From Isoetes taiwanensis (Eukaryota; Streptophyta; Lycopodiopsida; Isoetales; Isoetaceae), in contig JAJEKV010000034.1 of the NCBI GenBank assembly GCA_021234155.1, positions 8,412,028 through 8,476,027 on the forward strand: a stretch of DNA of 64,000 nt, read 5' to 3'. The first letter of the stretch is position 1, and each line of letters starts with the position of its first letter. Position numbers and translations under genes: made by a program. The notes under the pieces were generated by a model. That model was not told where the DNA came from, searched no databases, and worked only from the letters and a program-made list of their open reading frames with translations. Shown one piece after another: positions 1 through 17,368 of the stretch.

Positions 1-1265
1 TACATTCTGTTAGATTCTATGAAGATTTCTCTGCAAGCACACCTAATATCAAAGATTCTCCTAGATCCTCTTGGATTTTCTCCTAGATTTCCTAAGATTG
101 CACAAAGATTTCCCTAGATTCTTAAGATTCTATAAAGATTCCCCTAAATTTTTGGGAATTATCCCAAGATGCCTCTAGATTCACCAAGATTCTATGTAAA
201 TTCATTCAAAATTTCAAGGATTCATTTAAATTTTGTAAAGATTCCCCTATATTCTCAAAGATTTTATGAAGATTCCTTTGGATTCGCCGAAATTCTCAAA
301 GATTTTAATGAGATTCCCATAGATTCCCCTAAAAGGTTGTTTCAAGATTCACCTAGATTTCGCATGATTCTATGTAGATACTCTTTGATTTCCTTAGATT
401 CTATAAAGATTCCTTTAGGTTCTCCAAAATTTCATCAAGATCCCCCTCGATTATTAAAGATTTTATGAAGATTCCTTTAGATCCTATGAAGTTCCTAGAC
501 TTCATCAAGATTCTCCTAGATTCCCAAAGATTCTCTAAAGATTCACATAAATTCCCCAAGATTCTATGCAGATTCTTATAGACTCTCTAAGATCCTAAGA
601 AGATTTCCGTAGTGCTCAAATATTCTATGAAGATTTCCTTCGACTCCCTTAGATCCTCTCGAGATTCCCCTAGATTCCTAAAGATTGCCCCAAGATTCAC
701 CTAGATTCTCCACGATTCTATGCAGATTCTCTTGGACACCCCTAGATTCTATGAAGATTCCTCTAGATTCTCAAAGATTTCATTAAGATCTCCTTAGATT
801 TTTAAGAATTTTATGAAGATTCCTGCAGATACCCTTAGATCCTATTACGATTCCCTTGATTTCTTCAAGATTCCTCAAGATTATATGTAAATTCATTAAA
901 ATTTTCAAGCATTCATTCAAATTTTGTAAAGATTCCCCTAAGATTCTCAAAGATTTTCATGAGATTCCCATAGATTCCCCTATATTTCAAAAGGTTGTTT
1001 CAAGATCCGCCTAGATTTCCCACGATTCTATGTAGATACTTTTCGATTCCCTTAAATTCTATAAAGATTCCTTTAGGTTCTCCAAAATTTCATCAAGATT
1101 CCCCTCGATTATTAAAGATTTTATGAAGATTCCTTTAGATCTTATGAAGTTCCTTTTAGGTTCTCCAAGATTCCATCAAGATTTCTTTAGATTCCCAAAG
1201 ATTCTCTAAAGATTCATATGAACTCCCCAAGATTCTATGTAGATTTTCATAGACTCTCTAAGAAT
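1..1265. repeat. AT-rich degenerate array of 'AAGATTC' words with a ~670-bp higher-order repeat
   Basis: The whole stretch consists of loosely repeated words such as AGATTCCCCTAGATTC and TATGAAGATTCC spaced about every 10-20 bases. A longer unit is also repeated: roughly 190-595 and 869-1260 align over their length, for example around AAAAGGTTGTTTCAAGAT at 331 and 989, and at the shared end GACTCTCTAAG near 580 and 1250. The offset drifts between about 657 and 690 because of indels. Open frames inside it come from the lack of stops in the repeat word and have no protein-like character. It is probably a decayed satellite or minisatellite. Confidence 0.8.
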
Positions 1266-1774
1266 ACGATCAAGTTAGCTCCAACCGCGCGGCGGAACGA
1301 TGCCAAAGCGCCACTGTTGGAAAGTTCTCGAGGAGAGGAATCCAATGGTGTGGGTCCCACCTTCATCCCACCCCCTACCGCAAGTTTTCGGCCCTTGAAA
1401 TCGATTATAAAAAGAAGCTTCCTAGAAAGTCACCTCTTTTAATAAAGAAATTGTAATTTAATAAAAAATTTAATGGTTAAGATTTCTCCTCCCCCTTTTG
1501 ATCCAACGGTTAGGATTGACTGCATCAAAAAACACATTTTAAGGGACCTTCCTTGCACCTTCCCTTAAAAAAAAAAAAAAATCAAGGGCCAAGATTTCTC
1601 GCGTCGGGATCCACGGCCCGTGGATGGGGTGCATGCCCCATGCATGCCCCATGCATGCCCCCCATCAAATCCAAAGGCCGTTGTCGCGCCACCTCAAAAA
1701 ATGGACGGCCGAGATGAATCTCTACATAACTTTAACCCCCCATAGGACCCATAAAGTAATTGTATATATATAGT

Positions 1775-1775
<1 letters not shown>
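1266..1775. other. Spacer between array and (AT)n, no gene seen
   Basis: A GC-richer segment (about 1280-1400) ends in a TATAAAAAG word near 1406, followed by AATAAAG near 1440. This could be the edge of an old LTR or promoter, but no matching copy is visible in the window. A short iteration of GCATGCCCCAT lies at about 1630-1665. I see no coding potential. Confidence 0.4.

Positions 1776-1845
<70 letters not shown>
1776..1845. repeat. (TA)n microsatellite
   Basis: About 70 bases of almost pure TA dinucleotide, broken once by TAGTAG at the left edge. Reading frames through it give Tyr-Ile runs that are not proteins. Confidence 0.95.
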
Positions 1846-1847
<2 letters not shown>

Positions 1848-2199
1848 AGTTTTTGTAATATAAATGAGTATAAAATGAGGGATTGTACAAACTCGACTGC
1901 TAGTTCAACTGTTGGACCATAGAGCTGCACTGCCTTTATGCTTAAACAAATTTGTAGATCTTTATCGAATCTGGTCAGGAGACCATAAGGAATGATCCAA
2001 CAAAATAAAATAATATCAATTGAACCATAGATGCCAAGCAATCATTTAAAGGGAGCATGCATTCTAGATACGAATGGAGAAGTCTGCAACTAATAAACTG
2101 TAGATACAAAAGACAATAAGAACAATCTCAAATCTTTAAAACGCATGCTACATTGCTAATAGCGCATTAAAAGTATATATAATCATTACTTCATCTAAT
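1846..2199. other. No recognisable feature
   Basis: AT-rich sequence with stops in all frames. I see no gene or repeat here. Confidence 0.4.
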
Positions 2200-2480
2200 C
2201 TTCAACCTTAGGGTATCTAGCAAAAAACATAAGACAATCTTCCCAAGCTCATAAGAATCTAAAGGAATCTTAAGAGATAAAGGAATCTACAATGAATATT
2301 CAAGTATTTAGGGCAATAATATCTATAATATTATGAAATCTAACAAAATCTTAGAGGAATTTTCAAAAAGTCTAAGGGAATTCTTATAGAAACTTCAAAA
2401 ATCTAAGGCAATCTTCTTAGAACCTCAGGGATTCTTATGAGATTCCAAGGGAATTGTATAAGGATCGTAAAACGATTATA
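2200..2480 (-). repeat. Inverted, decayed segment of the 1-1265 array
   Basis: Words such as AGAATCTAAAGGAATCTTAAG and CTAAGGGAATTCTTATAG recur. Read on the minus strand they become AAGATTCCTTTAGATTC and AATTCCCTTAG, the vocabulary of the array at the left end of the window. The match is to word composition and spacing, not to one aligned unit. Confidence 0.55.
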
Positions 2481-3259
2481 ACATCTTAGAGAACTTAGGA
2501 AGATGTTCATATTTCTTTGGGTATTTATACTTTGACTTCAGTTTAAGTTTAGATTGTCTTTTTTTATCACATCAAATAACAATGTCGGTAGTTCATATGG
2601 GATGTTACAACAAAGAACTACTCAACTGTTCATATGGGACGTTAAAAAGAAACGGACTCGCTCAACATCAGCAAACCTTTCCCTTTTAACAATATAGCTG
2701 AACTTGCTCTTTCAACAGTGTCTGCATGCCAATCCCTTTCTTAGGGATGAATTTCACTAGCATTCGGGATCCTCTCTGAAGCTTCAGCCTTTCTTCATTT
2801 ACTCAACCTGTCAGGCTCACTATCACCCACAAATCTTTTGACATGTTGTTCTTTAACAAGAGCTTCAGCATTTCTAGTACTGTCCTCCCTATGAGTTGGT
2901 GACTTGGCCCCATTGTTGTATGTGCCTATGCCACTCTCAACTAGCATAGCCATTCTCTTTCTCTCTTTCCGGCATACTCGTGTGAACCAATTTCGAAGAC
3001 AAAATGGTTCCTTCAGATTTTGTATTCCCTATTTTTATGATTACTCTAGCAACAGCTTTGTTGGATGTGTTTTGACCTTTTGAAATACCAGTTGCCCATT
3101 AGTAAGTACAGGTGTAGGAACCAATGCCCATCAGCAAATACTCTAGCCACAAATGCACCTCTAACAATGTTGCTTGCATCTTGCACCACTTCGGTGTTTA
3201 CAATGCCAACCTTCACATTTTTTTGCACTGGCATCTAAAAGTGAACTATTATTATAGCT
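2481..3259. other. No recognisable gene
   Basis: Mixed-composition sequence. I checked both strands and found only short open frames without family resemblance. GTTCATATGGGA(C/T)GTTA is repeated near 2590 and 2630. Confidence 0.4.
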
Positions 3260-3391
3260 ATTGTGCCAAAATATGCAAACATTAAGGTTTACAACATCTA
3301 ATATTGCCTCATCATTACCATCCATACCAATTGTGCTAAAATATGCATACAGCAAGGTTTACAGCATCTAATGTTGCATCATCATTACCAT
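3260..3391. repeat. 70-bp tandem duplication, two copies
   Basis: ATTGTGC(C/T)AAAATATGCA starts at 3260 and again at 3330. Both copies run through AAGGTTTACA and end at CATCATTACCAT. Divergence is roughly one base in ten, so the duplication is not recent. Confidence 0.85.
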
Positions 3392-3550
3392 GCACTACAT
3401 ACATGTCACTGGTAGGTTGGAAAGAACACGCTGGATGGCATTGCAAGTTGGGGCTAATGCAAACCACATTTAAAACAATTATACAAAATAGAGTTTCAAC
3501 CTTTTGGAAAATTGCTATGCACTGCCATTCCGATTAAGATCTCACTAACG

Positions 3551-3852
3551 AAAATATAATGTGCAAAGAATAAAAGTAACCAAACACCTCCATCTTGTGC
3601 CTTGCGTAATCAAGAACTCCAAAGATACACAAATGAAAGCATAAATATCAATCGGAAATGCAAAATTTAATGAAAATATAATGTGCAAAGAATAAACAGA
3701 TGCAAACACCTCCATCTTGTGCCTTGCAGAATTGGCAACTCCAAGGATACACTACGAAAGCATAAATATCAGCCTAAGGAAAATATAATGTGCAAAGAAT
3801 AAACGTAACCACAATCGGCAACTCCAAGGATACACAAATGAGCATAAATATC
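3551..3852. repeat. Tandem repeat of ~107-122 bp, three copies
   Basis: AAAATATAATGTGCAAAGAATAAA occurs at 3551, 3673 and 3780. Each copy is followed by a 'caactccaaggatacac...cataaatatca' segment. The third copy lacks the 'cacctccatcttgtgccttgc' portion. No coding frame is preserved across copies. Confidence 0.85.
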
Positions 3853-5162
3853 ATTGAAATGCGGTTTTTTCTCAATCTTACCACAAGCAGTAAATAACCC
3901 AAAACAGTAACCATGCCTCCCAAAATCTATTACATGTAACAATGACATAATGTACACTATTCACAAGTTCCCAAAGATCTTGAAATTATGGCGTGTAGAG
4001 TTAACTCTCCAGAACATACTTAGTGCCACAAATGGGAAGTGATCATTATAACCTTGATCGGATCATCTGCAGGGTGTGGAAGAGCAAAGGGTTGCACCAA
4101 CAGAGTTAAGGGCAAGGCTGACATCGTCAACATATCCCCAATGCAAGGTATCTGCAAGTACCATTAAGTATGCAAGTAGCATTATGTATGTAAGTCGACT
4201 GGAAGCTTGCTAAGAAGTCAAAGTCAAATTTGTGCAAAGCAAACTAAAAGCTACAACTAAAGTGTCAAAGTTATGCACAAAGTTGACACAAATGTCGTGC
4301 AGGACTATGAAGCAAAAAGAAGAAAGAGACATCTAACATGGCAAAATGCAAAATCTTAACGTACTCGAAACCATGTTCAAAAGGCATAACTTATTCGAAA
4401 TCATGTTCTATACCAACGTGAAGCTTTCTCAAGTTCTAGCGATGAATATGCCATCTTGAACAACTCGTGCTACTGCATTGATGAATCTCGATGAATCTCT
4501 GACAAATGCTTGTGAATTTTAAGTGCACTTTTAGCAAAACAAATATGTCCGGATTCAAAATTTGGTCAAAAATTTAAGTGCACTTGGTCATCCATTGCCA
4601 CCCTTAGCATTCTAGTTTACAATTTCTTTCAGAATGTAGCAACTCATTCCTTTTGATTTTCCTTCTCAACTGCATCCAAATAATATATCATAACTGCTAT
4701 TGTTTTCATGAATGGTACGTGTTCGATCTCACTTATTCTCCGGTGCTATATTACAACACTAATTTCCTCCAGATTTCCTTTACTATATCCTAGTGTGCAA
4801 TTTGCCACTAGTGTTGAAGGGAAAGTACTCCAAGAGGAGACACCTTCACCAAAAGTACAGACGGCATGCATATTATATAGGCCCAAAAAAGCACTCGCAT
4901 TCGTAATGAATCCACAAGTGTCTTTAAAGAGGTGTATCACTTTTAAAGTAAAGCTCTTCAACACTATGGATACGTTTCTCCACCAATTCCAGTCCCCAAG
5001 TTGAAGGAAAAAGTTTGCCGTGCCAACTTTATTTTACAAACCAAAGACATAATAATGGACGCCGTCATTTAAACCCTAAAGAACTTTCATCTTTGATCTA
5101 AACTCTAAATAACTTTGAACTTACCGATCCACATCCGATTGAGTGTCACGAGGGTTATTGTC
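3853..5162. other. No recognisable gene
   Basis: There are only short open frames. The longest (4708-5004, plus, 98 codons) and its minus-strand shadow resemble no family I know and have no neighbouring exon-like sequence. ATG(T)AAG(T)-type iterations occur near 4150-4190. Confidence 0.4.
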
Positions 5163-5512
5163 GTGCATTCTCTCCACTACGCTGTATGTGATGTTGAAAC
5201 CCACAAAACATTGCAATGCGATTGCATGAAAGAGGCAAATTCGAGACAATTGGCGCTGGTCCATCTTGTGGGCCAAGTATGCTTGTTGAAGTGGCAAAAC
5301 TAACATTACCTTACGGGATTTTGTGCTTTCACAAATATCCGAGATTATTGAGTCCTCAATTCCTCAAGAACTTGAGATGGCACTTGAAATTGGAGTGCAT
5401 TCTCTCTAGTGCCTTGTATCCGATGTTGAAGCCCAACAAACATTTGCAATGCAGATTGCATGAAGAGGCAATTGCCTTGGCCCATCAAGTGGCAAAACTA
5501 ACGCTACAAAAA
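5163..5512. repeat. Direct duplication of ~120-140 bp, 232 bp apart
   Basis: Both 5163-5302 and 5395-5512 contain GTGCATTCTCTC, then GATGTTGAA(A/G)CCCA, GCAATGC(A)GATTGCATGAA and AAGTGGCAAAACTAAC. They differ by scattered substitutions and indels. Plus- and minus-strand frames through them are unrelated to any family I recognise. Confidence 0.75.
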
Positions 5513-13291
<7,779 letters not shown>

Positions 13292-13447
13292 CACACGATT
13301 TCTGATCACTGGTCTTACCAGTGTGGGCCTTGGAGATTCTTTAATTAACTTTACCTAGTTTTTTATGATCTACTTACTTATTTCTTTGCTCTCTCCTAGT
13401 AGTTTATTTCCTTTGTTAATTCCACTATTTGCCTTGATTTTTTATAG

Positions 13448-14972
13448 GAAGGGCAACTATTAATGTTGACCCTATCACCTTGAAGGTCTCAGAACCCGGC
13501 CAGACTAATTATCAAAGAATGACTTCCAAATAGGCCAGGTTGGTACCATGAAGTTGGTGCACATGGGGTATGTCTGGTTAGGAATTATCGCTCCCAACAA
13601 AGTCGCTCGCAGGCAGGTTCTTGGTTGCATTATCTTTGAAGGATCTACATAAAGTTTTCATTACCAAGGAATGTGAACTTAATGATGGTGATATCTCTCG
13701 CCATTTTGTTTCTTGGATTTTGAGAATATTAGATCTGGTGCAGTTTTAAGTCCAAGGATTTTGAGCATTGCGAGTTTTGATTGAACAGGCCTATCTAAAC
13801 CTTCTGGCCGCATATTCTTCGATACAAATGATATTTTTGATCTTCTGGCTTTTATTAAAGGCGATCGCCCTTGAAAAGACCAACTCATTAAAGATCTCTT
13901 ATCCTCCCAATGACTCGATGTTCCGCTATTGATGAACCCAGAAAATTCTATGCCTCGCTTGATAATTGCCTATTTGATGCGAACATGATCCCCTGTTATG
14001 GAGCGGATCGTGATGTTGTTATTCCGGTTAGAGAGGACCCTAATAAGGAAGAGTTGGCCAAAACAGAGCTACTAAAGTATAATATCAAAGAGATGAATCT
14101 TTTAACCTGGACCTTTTCCCATTATGACTAGTAGGAATGTAGAGATTCATGGGGAAGTTCAGCATACACTTTGGAATAGCAAAAATCTTGGTATAATTGC
14201 TCCTATCAAGAAGGAATCAGCCGATCATGTTGGCACCTTGAGAAAGATGAGGTTCTTAAGGCTGAAAGTAATGCCATGTCATTTATCAAACCATTCGGAA
14301 GGATTGATTATAAGTTCCCTTCAAGTTGGATTGGGAAGATCATGTGAGTTGGGCAATGGCCTTTTGTGGGACAAAAGGGCATATGGCCAAAGTGGAAGAG
14401 AAGAGGATAGACTTTTACCTCAAGAAGAATCGGGTACCCTTATTGCCCCCTTTGTTAAGTGCAAGCGTGACAAGAGATTTCGGACAAAAGTGCGGGATAA
14501 CATCACTTGGTTTGATCACTTGTTGTGGCACATGCTTAATAATCTTGAGAAAATTTGGCCCAATGATGCCATACATGAGGTTTGCTAAATTTTCTTCCTT
14601 TTTTGTCATCCGAGCCAATCAAAACTGTTGTGCTTTGCATATATTGGATATCTGTCTATCAGAAAGATCATGATCGATATGGCACATAAGTTTGCTGAAA
14701 CTGGTGGGAATATCAACTGTGACTTCAAGCAGCAGTTTGGAAACTACAAGGTGATTGATATTCTGGAGAAGACCATTAAACCGGTATCATTTCTGTTTGC
14801 TCATCAGCATGACAATCCTAGTCTTGGATACCTGCCCAACAGGAAAAGAGCACAGTCCAGTAATACTATGGCAAGTGGTATACTTAGGCCTCCTAAGTTG
14901 ACAAGAAGTTCTGCTAGTTCTAGCTCCTCTAGTGTTACTACCACTAACATTGGAGGGAATATCAGACTCTAG
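13448..14972 (+). pseudogene. Middle coding region of the PLE, function not recognised, frameshifted
   Basis: Protein-like sequence continues in switching frames. Pieces include 13910-14131 (ends LTWTFSHYD), 14124-14588 (contains ITWFDHLLWHMLNNLEKIWP) and 14628-14972 (contains DILEKTIKPVSFLFAHQ, then a Ser-rich tail ending at TAG). Codon use and the lack of low complexity suggest a real ORF of about 450-500 residues broken by several indels. I see no GIY-YIG, zinc-finger or gag motif. It could be the region that holds the endonuclease in related elements, or an ORF1-type RNA-binding protein; the sequence alone does not decide this. Confidence 0.45.
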
Positions 14973-15139
14973 TCTGATCTTTCAGCACTAAAACTACAAG
15001 TTTTTGAAAAAGGTAGTAGTTTTTTATTCCCTTACTTAATAGGCCACAGTGCCTTTATACTTCCCTTATTCTTCTCTTATACTCTATGGGTTTTTTTACC
15101 CAACTGGCACTGTTTTAATGACTTTTCATCTCTGTTGTA

Positions 15140-16873
15140 ATGCAGAACAAAAAACATAGGATCCTTACTGCAAGAGCGGATGGTAGAATGAAGCTGCAAG
15201 TCATCAAAGAAAAACAGAAAAATAAATACGTTCACTTCTTGTACTTTTCTAAAGCTTTAGATAAAGTCAAGTTTGGAGATATCTTCAAGTCTGTCCTTAT
15301 GAGGTATTTTGGCAATACTGGCCTAGATATTTGGCAATCTACTATTTTTGGATGGCGGTATTCGGCTAACCTAAAGGACATTTTCTATAGACCTAAGTTG
15401 ATCTTTGCTGAGTCCACTATATGTAATTGCCCTTGTGGCATTCCTGGTTTAAAAAAATATATTGATCCCAGCATTGGTCATATTAGGACCACAGACTTGA
15501 AGATTGTGCATAATAAAACTCTTAGGAACTGGTTTTCCCTTGGACTTAATCACATCCCTGATTTTCCCTTCACTTTGGAAAGATTCAAATTGGAAATGTT
15601 TGAAACTGTTGAGCAATTTTTTGATGTGCACAAGATTACCTTGATGGATGTTGATAGTAGCATCATTGATGAATGTAAGCGGGCTATATTGAAAGAAACT
15701 AAATGGCTTGCTAAGACCTTTATTGGAAAGAATGCTGGTTACCAAAAGAAATTCCATATTTTGGATGAGAATGTTGGTAGGAACATTAACTGGTTGGTTG
15801 ATAATCTATACATTGCTGCAGTGGATAAAGCAGCCAATAATTCATCCTTTATCTGCCCTGAGCACATCAGAGAGGCAGCTACTAAAAGACTTAACAGCAC
15901 AGATTTCTCCAAGTGTTATATTGAGCAGGAACAATTGGTTTATAATATCCTGGAGGATGTTAGAAGATTAGTGGGTGATGGCCACTGTTCAAATACCAAC
16001 TTACCTTACCTTTTAGGGATATTTAAGGCACACAAGTCTGACTATAGGTGGATCACAAACGCCCATGAAACCATTTTTTCTACTGTTGCTTCTATTTTGG
16101 CTGCTGGATTCAGTCTTATTACAGAAGTATGGCCATCTATTTGCTGGGATAAATGCAAGGCTGCAAACATGTTTATGACCAACAAGATCAGAGCTTCTTT
16201 TGTAGTCAATTCTATATATGATGTAGTTTGTAACTTGCCAACTAAGATTTCGGATGTCTTTGTTGCTGATATCACTAAGTGCTATGAGAATATCCCTTTG
16301 GAGGGTGATGATGGTATTTGCCAGGTTTTGGAAGATGTTATTAAACTGACCTGGAATTATAAGAAGAAGGAAAATATTGGAACTGATATGTGGTACCATA
16401 TTAACAATAATGGCAGTGTTGCTGTTGTATGGAAGTCCCAAATTCCTGAAGGTAATTATTGGGCTAGACTAAACAGGGACACCTTCACCCAATTAAATAA
16501 CTGGTTGTTAAACAGCTGCTATTTAGCCATGTATAATGGAATATGGAGGCAGACTAAAGGAATCCCGATGGGATTTGCATCAAGCCCAGGATGGTGCAAC
16601 ATGTACCTAGCCTGGTTTGAGTTCAAGTTTACTATGAGATTGATTGCACAAGGGAAATTGCATATGGCTGCTGAGTTCAGCAATACTTTTCGTTATATGG
16701 ACGATATTTTAGGAATAAACAATCCTCATATTAGAAGATGCTTGGGCATTCCAGAATGTGATAATGATGGTATGCAGCTCTACAATTTGAAGCTTTTGGT
16801 CATTAAGGATGAAACCATATATGATACAGGTTGTACTTCCACGGGTAGGCGATGTGGATTTTTCTTAATATGA
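15140..16873 (+). CDS. Penelope-like (Naiad/Chlamys type) reverse transcriptase
   Basis: The frame has 577 codons and opens at an ATG that is part of a splice-acceptor-like TTGTAATGCAG. The N-terminal region has CNCPC (residues 95-99) followed by GHIRTTDLKI (113-122). This layout is typical of the RT family common in invertebrates, where a Cys pair precedes 'GH(I/V)xTGDLxI'. Then come DKAANN (near 230), LPYLLGIFKAHKS (template-binding region), motif A FVADITKCYENIP with Asp377, motif B KGIPMGFASSP (Gly474-Gly478) and motif C YMDD with Asp521/Asp522, followed by INNP. All three catalytic aspartates are present. A long insert lies between motifs A and B. The frame ends early through a probable frameshift; family-like sequence continues to 17220. 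It is related to neither the Ty3 nor the L1 RTs elsewhere in the window. Confidence 0.85.
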   Translation: MQNKKHRILTARADGRMKLQVIKEKQKNKYVHFLYFSKALDKVKFGDIFKSVLMRYFGNTGLDIWQSTIFGWRYSANLKDIFYRPKLIFAESTICNCPCGIPGLKKYIDPSIGHIRTTDLKIVHNKTLRNWFSLGLNHIPDFPFTLERFKLEMFETVEQFFDVHKITLMDVDSSIIDECKRAILKETKWLAKTFIGKNAGYQKKFHILDENVGRNINWLVDNLYIAAVDKAANNSSFICPEHIREAATKRLNSTDFSKCYIEQEQLVYNILEDVRRLVGDGHCSNTNLPYLLGIFKAHKSDYRWITNAHETIFSTVASILAAGFSLITEVWPSICWDKCKAANMFMTNKIRASFVVNSIYDVVCNLPTKISDVFVADITKCYENIPLEGDDGICQVLEDVIKLTWNYKKKENIGTDMWYHINNNGSVAVVWKSQIPEGNYWARLNRDTFTQLNNWLLNSCYLAMYNGIWRQTKGIPMGFASSPGWCNMYLAWFEFKFTMRLIAQGKLHMAAEFSNTFRYMDDILGINNPHIRRCLGIPECDNDGMQLYNLKLLVIKDETIYDTGCTSTGRRCGFFLI

Positions 16874-17220
16874 GCATAGAAGTCTTTACTTTCAAGATCT
16901 TGGAATTTATGCTACATACAGTGCGACAAAAGATGTAAGCTCCCTTCATCTGTTTCAAGGGTTTATTCATGTTAAACCGTCGGGCCATATTTAATGGCTG
17001 TAATGTTATTCTTTCCCAAATCTGACCCTATCTATATGTGCATAACAATCCTATCAGAGCTGCTGGGGATATATTAGAGCTTATGAACACTTTTATTTGC
17101 AATGGTTTCCAAAAGAAGGATGTATGGCACAAAGTCACCAAATTTCTTCATGAGCAGACGTTTCCAGGCCTGAACTACGACATCGGAATCCTCATTTTCG
17201 AGCTCAACAAGTACAGATAA
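16874..17220 (+). pseudogene. C-terminal part of the PLE reverse transcriptase, out of frame
   Basis: Immediately after the stop at 16873 another frame reads LYFQDLGIYATYSATKD...SLHLFQGFIH. From 17038 a third frame runs HNNPIRAAGDILELMN to a TAA at 17218-17220. In Penelope-like RTs the thumb and C-terminal region after YMDD has this pattern (a FLD..I strand, an H.F...H segment, then a helical R/S-rich stretch). One or two indels therefore truncate an original protein of about 690 residues. Whether they are genomic or sequencing errors is open. Confidence 0.6.
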
Positions 17221-17273
17221 GCCTTTTTATCATGCCAGTTGCTCATTCTCAGTAAAAACTTTTTTAGTTGGCA

Positions 17274-17305
17274 GGAGGGTCCCTTTGCTAGCAAAGGGGT
17301 CCTCC
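17274..17305 (+). other. 3'-end hairpin 1 of the PLE
   Basis: A near-perfect 32-base palindrome centred on TTTGCTAGCAAA. The arms are 16 bases with two mismatched positions (GT against AC). It lies 54 bases after the RT-region stop codon. It could be the 3' structure recognised by the element's RT or a transcript-end signal. Confidence 0.8.
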
Positions 17306-17329
17306 GGCCTTATTTGCTAGTATATTGGA

Positions 17330-17358
17330 CCCTGTCTGCCTTCCGGAAGGAGGCAGGG
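17330..17358 (+). other. 3'-end hairpin 2 of the PLE
   Basis: CCCTGTCTGCCTTCC is followed directly by GGAAGGAGGCAGGG, giving a long stem with one bulge and almost no loop. It ends ten bases before the next element copy, separated only by ATATATATAT. Together with the palindrome at 17274-17305 it forms the terminal structure of the unit. Confidence 0.8.
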
Positions 17359-17368
17359 ATATATATAT

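Noticed and set aside
169-468. 99-codon frame in the AGATTC array
   Set aside because: The frame is a by-product of the repeat word (repeated DSPRF, KIP, FYVNS-like peptides) and has no independent evidence of being coding.
14628-14700. AYIGYLSIRK read as a GIY-YIG endonuclease
   Set aside because: Only the YIG letters match. The GIY strand, spacing and catalytic Arg/Glu pattern are absent.
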